This document shows, in pieces, positions 1 to 6,971 of a DNA stretch of 9,272 nt. Made by a program: the position numbers and the translations under genes. Position 1 is the stretch's first letter; the number at the start of each line of letters is the position of its first letter. Source of the DNA: Clostridia bacterium (lineage in GTDB: Bacteria; Bacillota; Clostridia; Oscillospirales; CAG-272); the NCBI GenBank assembly GCA_900770145.1, contig CAAGJL010000285.1, positions 1 through 9,272 of the forward strand, given 5' to 3'. The notes beneath the pieces were generated by a model. It did no database searches. It had not been told where the DNA came from and was given only the letters and a program-made list of their open reading frames with translations.

Positions 1-751
1 CCGCAAGGTCGGAGCCGAGGTACTCGTGCGCAACGATGGGGTTTCTGCCGTTGACGATTTTGGAGTAGTCACGCCGTTTATAGAACATGCCGATGTCCAG
101 CCCCAACACGGAGGAGAAGTACATACATCTGCCCATCGCACCCTCATCGGGGGAGATGATCACGATGTCTTCTTTATCGAGCGAAATATCGGGGTACTCC
201 CGCACCAGTGCTTTAAGCATCTGATAAGTGGGGCGTACATCGTCAAACCCGCAGAACGGCACGGAATTCTGCACGCGGGGATCATGCGCGTCAAAGGTGA
301 TGATATTCTTCACGCCGATGGTGTCCAGCTCCTGCAACATCACGGCACAATCCAGCGACTCTCTTGCGGAACGCTTGTGCTGGCGCCCCTCATAGAGCAT
401 CGGCATAATGACCGATATGCGGCGGGCCTTGCCGGCAAGCGCGGCAATGGTGCGCTTGAGGTTGGCAAAATGATCATCCGGGCTCATCGGCACTTGTCTG
501 CCGTACATCTCATAAGTCACACCGTAGTTGAACGCGTCACAGAAGAGATACACGTCATGTCCTCTCATGGATTCATGCAGCAGGGCTTTCGCCTCACCCG
601 TACCGAAACGGGGGCATTCCACGCCGGAAAGGAAAGTCTCCCCCTCCCCGGACTTGCGCCACTCTCTCAGATACCGGTCCACCTGCTGTACAAAGGACTC
701 GCTGCCGGGTAAACCGATTACGCTCAACTCTCCGTAAAGTGCTTTTTTCAT
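1..751 (-). CDS. prs: Ribose-phosphate pyrophosphokinase (PRPP synthetase), C-terminus cut off by the window edge
   Basis: Transfers pyrophosphate from ATP to ribose 5-phosphate to make PRPP, the precursor of purines, pyrimidines, NAD, histidine and tryptophan; cytosolic. My reading of the minus strand gives 250 complete codons from ATG at 751. Family signatures are visible: GRQHKRSARESL (about residues 122-133) matches the ATP-contacting arginine-rich stretch (RQDRK in classical Prs), TFDAHDPRVQ (152-161) corresponds to the DLHA..Q metal/substrate segment, and SPDEGAMGR (200-208) followed by YKRRDYS (224-230) matches SPD.G...R...KRR. The ribose-phosphate loop (DD..DTAGT type) would lie beyond the edge. 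The N-terminus diverges from the short B. subtilis/E. coli enzymes and resembles the longer Prs form of clostridia, so I expect more than 350 residues. TAG lies three codons upstream of ATG, fixing the start. GGAGG at 769-765 is 13 nt away, longer than ideal. It has its own promoter. Confidence 0.88.
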   Translation of the reverse strand, partial: MKKALYGELSVIGLPGSESFVQQVDRYLREWRKSGEGETFLSGVECPRFGTGEAKALLHESMRGHDVYLFCDAFNYGVTYEMYGRQVPMSPDDHFANLKRTIAALAGKARRISVIMPMLYEGRQHKRSARESLDCAVMLQELDTIGVKNIITFDAHDPRVQNSVPFCGFDDVRPTYQMLKALVREYPDISLDKEDIVIISPDEGAMGRCMYFSSVLGLDIGMFYKRRDYSKIVNGRNPIVAHEYLGSDLA

Positions 752-801
752 CTTTAACTATCAACCTCCGCGCACGTCGCTAATATTCTATTGTACTTGT
801 T

Positions 802-830
802 ATTATAGCAAAATAACGGTTTTTTGTAAA
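802..830 (-). promoter_or_regulatory. Near-consensus sigma-A type promoter of prs
   Basis: On the minus strand, TTTACA (830-825; five of six matches to TTGACA) is followed by exactly 17 nt and then a perfect TATAAT (807-802). The -10 is preceded by TGC, which gives an extended -10 as well. The predicted transcription start is near 795, leaving a leader of about 44 nt before the prs ATG at 751. The surrounding DNA is AT-rich, in contrast to the GC-rich genes on either side. No operator palindrome or riboswitch-like structure stands out in the short leader. Confidence 0.85.
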
Positions 831-841
831 GGGGGTATGGG

Positions 842-895
842 TGAAAAAAACGCCATTCCCTCAATTTTTGTCGGTTTTCCCGAAAAGGGGAAAAA
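842..895 (-). terminator. Weak hairpin after rhaB; doubtful terminator
   Basis: Immediately after the rhaB stop codon the minus strand has a 7-bp perfect inverted repeat, TTTTCCC/GGGAAAA (894-888 and 881-875), with a 6-nt loop. No U-tract follows it directly. A run of seven T residues lies about 25 nt further on (848-842) without a good stem in front of it. It is therefore not a canonical Rho-independent terminator, and some transcription of the rhaB operon may continue into prs. Nothing else is recognised between rhaB and the prs promoter. Confidence 0.3.
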
Positions 896-2368
896 TCACC
901 CCGTTACTTTGCAAAATCTGACATACGCTTCGTCATACGCGGCGCGATCCGCCGTCGGCTCATATACCGTGGTGTCAAAGGAGCGGCGCACCAGTTCTCT
1001 TGCCTCGGCAAGCCCGGTCAGTTCCCCTTTCCCGACCAGCTGCATGCAAAGGTTGCCGATGGAGGTTGCCTCTACGGGACCTGCCGCCACCGGAATACCG
1101 CACGCGTCCGCCGTCAGGCGGCAAAGGAACGTATCTTTGGTGCCGCCGCCGACGATATGGATGGCGGTTGCGGGTTTGCCGCGCAGCTCCGCAATTCCTT
1201 CTGCCGTGGCGCGGTAACGAAGCGCCAGACTTTCCATAATCGTGCGCACGATCTGCCCCTCGTTTTCAGGCACCCTCTGCCCCGTTTTCTTACAGTATTC
1301 TACCACGCGGCGCGGCATATCGCCGGGCGTGGCGAAAAGGACGTTGTCCGGGTCGATAAACGACTGCAAGGGCGCTTCCGCCTCCGCCATGCGTTGCAGG
1401 TCGGCAAAGGAATAGTCCTTGCCCTCCCGTTTCCACTGCCGGCGGCTCTCCTGCACGATCCAGAGCCCCATAATATTTTTGAGAAACCGGATGGTGCCAA
1501 GCGCGCCGCCCTCATTGGTGAAGTTGAGGCGGCGGGTTTCACCGTTGATCAAGGGGGCAGAAAGTTCGGTACCCATCAGCGACCAGGTGCCGCTGGAAAT
1601 GTAGACGAAATCCGGCTCGGCGGCGGGCACCGAGATAACCGCGCTTGCCGTATCGTGCGACGCCACGTGATACACATCCGTTTTTACGCCGCCGAGTTCC
1701 GCCGACACGGCGTCCGAAAGCCCGCCGAGACACGTGCCGGCAGGGGCAAGATCGCCGATCAGATGTTTGATGCCGAGGCGGTCAAACAGTTCCGTGGCGC
1801 ATTTGCCGGTGGAGGCATTGACCAGCGCGCCGGTGGAGGTGATGGTATATTCGTTTGCGGTTTTTCCGGTGAGGAAATAATTCAGTAAATCCGGGATGAA
1901 CAGCATTTTTTCCGCCGCCGCCAACAGTTCCGGGTTATCCCGTTTCTGTGCCGCCAGCTGATACACGGAGTTGAACGCAATCTGCTGGATACCGGTCAGA
2001 TTGTAAAGATATTCGGCGGGCAGAACCCCCTCCACCTCGTCAAAAATGCCGACGGTGCGGGTATCGCGGTAGTGCACGGGGTTTGCCAGCAGTTCGCCGT
2101 GCCGATCGAGCAACCCGAAGTCCACCCCCCAGGTGTCAATTCCCATCCCCTCCGGGCGAAAGCCGGAAAGCCCTGCCGCGCGGATGGCGGTCTTGATCTC
2201 GTGCAGAATCCGCAGAATATCCCAACGGAAAGTGCCGCACACCGTGACCGGATCGTTGGAAAAGCGGTGCACCTCGTCAAGGGTCAGTTTCCCGCCGTCA
2301 TAACTCCCCACAATCCCGCGCCCGCTGGAAGCGCCGAGGTCGATTGCCAGCATCTGTAAAGATTTCAT
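896..2368 (-). CDS. rhaB: Rhamnulokinase (FGGY-family sugar kinase)
   Basis: Phosphorylates L-rhamnulose with ATP to rhamnulose 1-phosphate in L-rhamnose breakdown; cytosolic. The product has 490 residues, typical of RhaB. It has the actin-fold sugar-kinase layout: N-terminal phosphate-1 loop AIDLGASSGRG (8-18), GIDTWGVDFGLLD (76-88), NPVHYRDTRT (96-105), GIQQIAFNSVYQL (126-138), ASHDTASAV (236-244) with the probable catalytic base Asp239, SSGTWSLMGTEL (258-269), NFTNEGG (282-288), and the C-terminal adenosine/phosphate motif IVGGGTKD (405-412). These fit rhamnulokinase better than xylulo-, glycero- or fuculokinase. AGGAG sits 7 nt before ATG, and only 16 nt separate it from the mutS2 stop, so it is probably cotranscribed. 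No rhamnose isomerase, aldolase, transporter or regulator is in the window, which is odd for a catabolic kinase. Substrate specificity is inferred from sequence resemblance. Confidence 0.93.
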   Translation of the reverse strand: MKSLQMLAIDLGASSGRGIVGSYDGGKLTLDEVHRFSNDPVTVCGTFRWDILRILHEIKTAIRAAGLSGFRPEGMGIDTWGVDFGLLDRHGELLANPVHYRDTRTVGIFDEVEGVLPAEYLYNLTGIQQIAFNSVYQLAAQKRDNPELLAAAEKMLFIPDLLNYFLTGKTANEYTITSTGALVNASTGKCATELFDRLGIKHLIGDLAPAGTCLGGLSDAVSAELGGVKTDVYHVASHDTASAVISVPAAEPDFVYISSGTWSLMGTELSAPLINGETRRLNFTNEGGALGTIRFLKNIMGLWIVQESRRQWKREGKDYSFADLQRMAEAEAPLQSFIDPDNVLFATPGDMPRRVVEYCKKTGQRVPENEGQIVRTIMESLALRYRATAEGIAELRGKPATAIHIVGGGTKDTFLCRLTADACGIPVAAGPVEATSIGNLCMQLVGKGELTGLAEARELVRRSFDTTVYEPTADRAAYDEAYVRFCKVTG

Positions 2369-2384
2369 CGTTTTTCTCCTGTCT

Positions 2385-4775
2385 TTATTTCAGTTCCACC
2401 ACGGTCACGCCGCCGTCGCCCTCGCCGTATTTTCCGATCCGGAAAGCGGCGACCCGGCGGTCGTTTTTCAGATATTTCCAGAGTGCCTGACGAAGCGCGC
2501 CGGTACCTTTGCCGTGAATCAGGCGCACGGTATGAAAGCCCGCCAGCGCCGCGGTATCGAAATATTTATCCACCATAAACCACGCCTCATCCCCGGTCAT
2601 CCCGCGCAGGTCGATCTCATCGCGGAAATCACGCGAAACCGCGGCGTGAAAATCCCGCGCGCGGGTCGCCTTTTCACCGGGAGCGCCGACGGTCGGCTCA
2701 TCCTCGATCAGGCGCAGGTTGTCGGTTTTTGACTCCATGCGGATAATGCCCACCTGCACCTGCACCCTGCCCTTGCGGTCGGGGTCGGACAGCAGCACAC
2801 CCTTTTTGTCAAGGTCAACCAGATAAACCTCGTCGCCCTTGTGCAGTGCCCGCGGGAGGACGTAATTTTCATTTTCGCGTTTCTCCACGGGGTTGTAGCG
2901 CTCCTCGTTCTCTTTGAGGTGGGCGCGCACGGCGCGCCGGGTGCTTTCCAGTTTTTCGCCGAGGTTGGCGGCGTCTCTGGCGCGCCGCACTTCTTCCAGC
3001 TGTTTGAACACAAATTCACAGGAGGCTTTCGCGCTTTCCACCAGCGCCACTGCCTTTGCCTGTGCCGATTCCAGTTCCTTTTTGGCGCTCGCGTCCGCGC
3101 GTTCCCGCTCCGCTTTGGCGGCGGCGCGTTCCTTTTCCAGTTCTGCGCGCAATGCCGCCGCGGCCTCCCGATCCTTTTCCGCCGCCACGCGTGCGGCTTC
3201 CAGACCCGAAATCACGTTTTCAAACCGGCGGTTATCGGCGCTGACAAGGCTTTTTGCCTCCTCAATCACACGGGGGGCAAGCCCCAGTTTTTCGGAAATG
3301 GCAAACGCATTGGATTTGCCGGGGGTGCCCAGCACCAGCCGGTAGGTGGGGCGCAGGGTCGCCACGTCAAACTCGCAGGAGGCGTTCTGCACCCCGGGGG
3401 TATCCAGCGCAAAGGCTTTCAGCTCCGCATAGTGCGTGGTGGCGGCGCAGAGCGCGCCGTGACGGCGCACCTCCGAAATGACCGCCACCGCCAGCGCCGC
3501 GCCCTCCACGGGGTCGGTGCCGGCGCCGAGTTCGTCGAACAGCACCAGCGCGCCCGGGGTCAGTTCCTTGGTGATACGCACAATGTTCACCATATGGGAG
3601 GAGAAGGTAGAGAGCGACTGCTCAATGCTCTGTTCATCCCCCAAATCCACTAAAATGCGGTCAAACAGGCAGACCTCCGTGCCCTCCCCTGCGGGCAGGT
3701 ACAGTCCTGCCGCCGCCATGAGGGAAAACAGCCCCAGCGTTTTCAGCGTGACGGTTTTGCCGCCGGTGTTGGGTCCCGTGATAATCAGAGTATCCCATTC
3801 CCCGCCCAGCGACACGGTAACGGGCACCACCTTCTCTTTGGGAATCAGCGGGTGGCGCGCGCGTTTGAGCACAATGCGGTGTTCGTTGTTCAGCACCGGT
3901 TCCACCGCGTCGGTATGTTCCGCCAGTTTCCCGCAGGCAAAGACAAACGCAAGATCGGTGATATTATAGTAATTGAGCGCCAGCGCGGAGGATTTTTCCG
4001 CCACCGCCGCCGAAAGTTCCGAAAGGACGCGCTCAATCTCGCGCTGTTCCTTTGCTTCCAGCATCCGCAACTCGTTGTTGGCGTCCACCACCGCCATCGG
4101 CTCCACAAAAATCGTGGCGCCGGAGGAAGAGGTATCGTGAATCAGCCCCTTGATTTCATTCTTGCTCTCCGCCCGCACGGGGATAACGTATCTGCCGTTG
4201 CGCATGGTCACGATATTTTCCTGCAGGGCGCGGGAGTAGGTATTGCCGGTGATATAGTGCTGCAAGGTCTCCTTGATGCGGTTGTTCTCCACGCGGATTT
4301 TCCGCCGGATGTCGGAGAGCGCGGGGCTTGCCTCGTCGGCAATCAATTCCTCCGAAACGATGGAGCGGTAAATCCTGTCCTCCAGTTTGCGGTCGGGCAG
4401 AAGGCGCTCAAAGACCTCGTCCAGCACGGTCTCAAAGCGGCGGTTGACCCGGATATAGTCCAGAAGCGAGCGGGAGGTGCGCAGAAGATTGCCCACATCC
4501 AGCAGTTCCCGTGCCGTAAGAGTTGCGCCCTTGCCGGCACGGGTCAGCAGATCGGTCACATCCGGCATCGCCCCGAAGGACGGCATCCCTTTGTCCGAAA
4601 GCAGGGCTTTTGCCGCGCCTGTGCGGGCAAGGCGGTAGCGCACCTCACTCTCGTTCTCCGCCGGGAGGAGCGCAAGACACTGCTCCTTTGCCCCCGCGGT
4701 GGGGGCAAAGGAGGCAAGCACGGCGCGGATTTTGTCGTATTCCAGTATGGAAACGGTTCTGTCTTGCAGTTGCAT
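2385..4775 (-). CDS. mutS2: MutS2 family ATPase/endonuclease with Smr domain
   Basis: MutS2 lacks the mismatch-recognition domains of MutS. In different bacteria it is reported to suppress homologous recombination and, in B. subtilis, to act on collided ribosomes. The product has 796 residues, close to the usual size. Order of parts: MutS-core/lever region (about 1-300); ATPase with Walker A GPNTGGKT (334-341), signature region DEQSIEQSLSTFSSHM (380-395), Walker B LVLFDELGAGTDP (410-422) and the TTHY switch (446-449); a long charged coiled coil rich in Ala/Glu/Lys/Arg (about 515-625); a KOW-like beta segment (about 643-690); and a C-terminal Smr domain with DLRG (722-725) and HGKGTGALR (754-762). 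All key motifs are intact. GAGG lies only 4 nt from the ATG at 4775, a short spacing. It starts 26 nt after the recO stop. A perfect 13-bp inverted repeat lies in codons 21-31. Confidence 0.96.
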   Translation of the reverse strand: MQLQDRTVSILEYDKIRAVLASFAPTAGAKEQCLALLPAENESEVRYRLARTGAAKALLSDKGMPSFGAMPDVTDLLTRAGKGATLTARELLDVGNLLRTSRSLLDYIRVNRRFETVLDEVFERLLPDRKLEDRIYRSIVSEELIADEASPALSDIRRKIRVENNRIKETLQHYITGNTYSRALQENIVTMRNGRYVIPVRAESKNEIKGLIHDTSSSGATIFVEPMAVVDANNELRMLEAKEQREIERVLSELSAAVAEKSSALALNYYNITDLAFVFACGKLAEHTDAVEPVLNNEHRIVLKRARHPLIPKEKVVPVTVSLGGEWDTLIITGPNTGGKTVTLKTLGLFSLMAAAGLYLPAGEGTEVCLFDRILVDLGDEQSIEQSLSTFSSHMVNIVRITKELTPGALVLFDELGAGTDPVEGAALAVAVISEVRRHGALCAATTHYAELKAFALDTPGVQNASCEFDVATLRPTYRLVLGTPGKSNAFAISEKLGLAPRVIEEAKSLVSADNRRFENVISGLEAARVAAEKDREAAAALRAELEKERAAAKAERERADASAKKELESAQAKAVALVESAKASCEFVFKQLEEVRRARDAANLGEKLESTRRAVRAHLKENEERYNPVEKRENENYVLPRALHKGDEVYLVDLDKKGVLLSDPDRKGRVQVQVGIIRMESKTDNLRLIEDEPTVGAPGEKATRARDFHAAVSRDFRDEIDLRGMTGDEAWFMVDKYFDTAALAGFHTVRLIHGKGTGALRQALWKYLKNDRRVAAFRIGKYGEGDGGVTVVELK
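4683..4713. repeat. Perfect 13-bp inverted repeat in the 5' end of mutS2
   Basis: Arms 4683-4695 (CTCCTTTGCCCCC) and 4701-4713 (GGGGGCAAAGGAG) are exact reverse complements around a 5-nt loop, GCGGT. In the mRNA this hairpin would form about 63-93 nt into mutS2. No U-tract follows, so it is not a terminator. The encoded residues (roughly ASFAPTAGAKE) fit the MutS2 N-terminus, so it is part of the reading frame rather than an insertion that breaks it. Confidence 0.75.
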
Positions 4776-4801
4776 AGTTCCTCGTTTTACTGTTTCTCGT
4801 G

Positions 4802-5608
4802 TTATCGTGTGCGGCGTAACGCCTGCAGTTTTTTATAGTTTTCCAATGTGTCAAAGCCGCGCTCCAGGTGGTGCAGGAGGTATTTTTCCGCCGCGGCGGA
4901 AAACACCGCCGTTTCCTCCTTGCCTTTGAGTTCAAAGGCAAAAATACGCTTGGCGTCGGCATGGGTCACGAAAGAGAGCGCACGCAGCGCCGAATAGGAA
5001 AGCGGCAAAAGCACCGAGCGCTGACCCAACTCGTCCACCTCCGGGGGCGGCGCAATCGCGGCGGCACGGCGCAGGCACGGCACGCAGACGGCACCGCCGC
5101 CCATCACGTCCAGATACGCGCGCCCGCCGATTGCCTCCCCGCACCGGATGCAGCAGTCCAGTTCCGGGCAAAAACCCGCTACCGCGGCGGCGCGCATTTC
5201 AAACGCGCCTTTCACGCGGGCGTTATCCTCGGTAGAGGAGAGTTTATAAAGGGCGTTGAGGGTCAGGGGCAGAATCTCGCCCGCCGGCTCCCGTTCGTCC
5301 GACAGTTCCGCCGCGACCTCGCAGAAATACGCGGCAAGAAACATCTTGTCCATATCATAGCGAAGCCCGGGGAACGTTTCGATTGCGGTGGCGGATCGCA
5401 CCCATTTCACGCCGCCCCGCTCATAAAACTCCATATTGCTCCACACAAACGGCTCTCCGGCGGCAAGTTCATGCCGCTTCATCGAATGCGCGCCCTTGGA
5501 GATCGCGTAAAACCTTCCGAAATCCGCCGCCAGCACCGTGAGCAGTTTATCGTTCTCCCCCCGGTCAACGGCGCGCAGAATCAGCGCGTCCGTGCTGAAA
5601 TGCTGCAT
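4802..5608 (-). CDS. recO: DNA repair protein RecO
   Basis: RecO is the recombination mediator that, with RecR, helps load RecA onto SSB-coated single-stranded DNA in the RecF pathway. The product has 268 residues, near the usual 240-270. The N-terminal OB-fold is recognised from TDALILRAVDRGENDKLLTV (6-25), then FGRFYAISKGA (30-40) and the following beta strands to about residue 80. The helical C-terminal part carries a four-cysteine zinc site: CCIRC (152-156) and CVPC (175-178), preceded by FCPELD (146-151) as in many Bacillota RecO proteins. The ATG directly abuts the era stop (TAAATG), and GAGG is 8 nt upstream inside the end of era, so translation is probably coupled to era. Its place after era matches B. 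subtilis and many Clostridia. A 20-bp palindrome lies in its last third. Confidence 0.93.
   Translation of the reverse strand: MQHFSTDALILRAVDRGENDKLLTVLAADFGRFYAISKGAHSMKRHELAAGEPFVWSNMEFYERGGVKWVRSATAIETFPGLRYDMDKMFLAAYFCEVAAELSDEREPAGEILPLTLNALYKLSSTEDNARVKGAFEMRAAAVAGFCPELDCCIRCGEAIGGRAYLDVMGGGAVCVPCLRRAAAIAPPPEVDELGQRSVLLPLSYSALRALSFVTHADAKRIFAFELKGKEETAVFSAAAEKYLLHHLERGFDTLENYKKLQALRRTR
4884..4903. repeat. Perfect 20-bp palindrome within recO
   Basis: The half-site TTTTCCGCCG is followed immediately by its exact reverse complement CGGCGGAAAA, with no spacer. It lies inside recO and encodes part of FSAAAEK (236-242). No T-run follows on either strand, so it is not a terminator. Three alanine codons (GCC GCG GCG) produce the GC centre, so chance from codon bias is possible. 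Confidence 0.6.
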
Positions 5609-6496
5609 TTACTTTTCCTCTTTGTAGCCGAAATTGCCGACCGCGGCGCGGCTCTCGCGCCAGTTTTCCTTCACCTTGACCCACAGGTTGAGGTAGACCT
5701 TGGTGCCGAACAGTTTTTCCAGATCCGCGCGGGCATAGGAGCCGACCAGTTTCAGTTCCGCCCCGTTTTTGCCCACGATGATCCCCTTATGGGAGGCTTT
5801 TTCACAGAAGATTTCGGCGCGGATGCGGATGAGCGTCCCCTCGTCCTTGAATTCCTCGATCACCACGGCGATGCCGTGCGGCACCTCCTTATCCAGCGTG
5901 CGGAGCAGTTTTTCGCGGATAATTTCCGCCGCCATGGCACGCTCCGGCTGGTCGGTAATCATATCCTCCGGGAAGAACCATTCCCCCTCCGGCAGGCACT
6001 TGCCGCACTCTTCCAGCACGTCGTTCACCTGCCGCCCGTTTTTGGCACAAAGCGGCACCACGGCGGCAAAATCGTGCACGGCGGCGTATTTTTGAATCGT
6101 TTCGGCGATGGTTTCGGCGCGGTAAAGGTCGGTTTTGTTGAGCGCCAGCACCGCGGGGGTGCCGGATTTTTTGAGATAGTCGATCACGTTTTTCTCCACC
6201 GAGGTCATCTCGCGCCCGGCGTCCGCCATCAGCACCACGCAATCCGCCTCCTGCAACGAGGATTTCGCCGCCTCCACCATGTAGGCGCCGAGGTCGTTTT
6301 GCGGGGTGTGGATGCCGGGGGTATCCATAAACACAAATTGATTTTCCCCTTTGGTGAGAATCCCCAGAATGCGGTTGCGGGTGGTCTGGGGCTTGTTTGA
6401 CACAATGGCAATCTTTTCGCCGAGCAGGGCGTTGAGCAGGGTGCTTTTCCCCACGTTCGGTCTTCCGACAATCGCGATGTATCCGGTCTTTTTCAT
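5609..6496 (-). CDS. era: GTPase Era
   Basis: Era is a GTPase that binds the 3' end of 16S rRNA through a KH domain and acts in 30S subunit assembly. The product has 295 residues, the usual length. G1 GRPNVGKS (11-18), G2 region PQTTRNRI (36-43), G3 DTPG (58-61) and G4 NKTD (120-123) are all present. The G5 position reads PLCAKNG (148-154), so the usual Ser of the SA(K/L) motif is Cys. The C-terminal KH domain follows (about 205-280), with GIIVGKNGAELK (238-249) holding the GxxG loop (GKNG, 242-245), and the NLWVKVKENWR ending typical of Era (270-280). ATG 6496 is separated by one base from the ybeY stop, with AGGAG 7 nt upstream. No dgkA or cdd lies between ybeY and era, unlike B. subtilis. 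Confidence 0.97.
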   Translation of the reverse strand: MKKTGYIAIVGRPNVGKSTLLNALLGEKIAIVSNKPQTTRNRILGILTKGENQFVFMDTPGIHTPQNDLGAYMVEAAKSSLQEADCVVLMADAGREMTSVEKNVIDYLKKSGTPAVLALNKTDLYRAETIAETIQKYAAVHDFAAVVPLCAKNGRQVNDVLEECGKCLPEGEWFFPEDMITDQPERAMAAEIIREKLLRTLDKEVPHGIAVVIEEFKDEGTLIRIRAEIFCEKASHKGIIVGKNGAELKLVGSYARADLEKLFGTKVYLNLWVKVKENWRESRAAVGNFGYKEEK

Positions 6497-6497
6497 T

Positions 6498-6971
6498 TCA
6501 GTTCTCCTTTACGGCAAGCCCCATGCCGTTCACAATCTCGGTCTGGCGGCGGCGCATATCCAGGTCTTCCGCCTCGCTGTTCACGTGGTCATACCCCAGC
6601 AGGTGCAGGGTGGAATGCACCGTAAGGAACGCGCATTCGCGCTCAAAACCGTGTCCGAATTCCTCTGCCTGCGCGCGGCAACGCTCCAGCGACAGCACGA
6701 TGTCGCCGAGCATATGTTCAAACTCCGCGCCGCCCTCTCCGTCCTCAAAAAGCGGGAAAGACAGCACATCGGTCGGGGCATCCACCTGGCGGAACCGGCG
6801 GTTGAGCGCCCGAATCCCCTCGTTGTCGGTAAACGTGACCGACACCTCGGCGCGCCCGGTCACGTGCTCATAGGCAAGCGTTGCCAGCACCGCGCGGCGC
6901 ACCAGCATTTTCAGGCGGTAGGTCACGGTCACTTTTTCCTGCTCGTCCGCAAAATAAATTTTCAGTTTCAT
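6498..6971 (-). CDS. ybeY: Endoribonuclease YbeY (16S rRNA maturation)
   Basis: YbeY is a small zinc-dependent endoribonuclease involved in 16S rRNA 3'-end maturation and 70S ribosome quality control. The product has 157 residues, the normal length. The signature metal site HSTLHLLGYDH (119-129) supplies His119, His123 and His129 (H-x3-H-x5-H). Earlier conserved stretches are VTFTDNEGIRALNRRFR (45-61), TDVLSFP (67-73) and LGDIVLS (88-94), all characteristic of the family. The ATG overlaps the phoH stop as ATGA, and GAGG is 6 nt upstream, so translation is likely coupled to phoH. The metal-dependent phosphohydrolase PgpH that often sits between the two genes is absent. YbeY and Era both act on the 16S rRNA 3' region, which fits their adjacency. 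Confidence 0.96.
   Translation of the reverse strand: MKLKIYFADEQEKVTVTYRLKMLVRRAVLATLAYEHVTGRAEVSVTFTDNEGIRALNRRFRQVDAPTDVLSFPLFEDGEGGAEFEHMLGDIVLSLERCRAQAEEFGHGFERECAFLTVHSTLHLLGYDHVNSEAEDLDMRRRQTEIVNGMGLAVKEN

Noticed and set aside
26..712. 228-codon open frame on the + strand
   Set aside because: Antisense to prs, whose minus-strand frame shows PRPP synthetase motifs.
3852..4838. 328-codon open frame on the + strand opposite mutS2
   Set aside because: Antisense shadow of the conserved MutS2 frame; no family resemblance and no Shine-Dalgarno of note.
4868..6400. 510-codon open frame on the + strand, antisense to recO and era
   Set aside because: It crosses the boundary of two well-recognised minus-strand genes, is unusually rich in His, Arg and Gly, and shows no domain. 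This is typical of an antisense frame kept open by GC-rich codon use.
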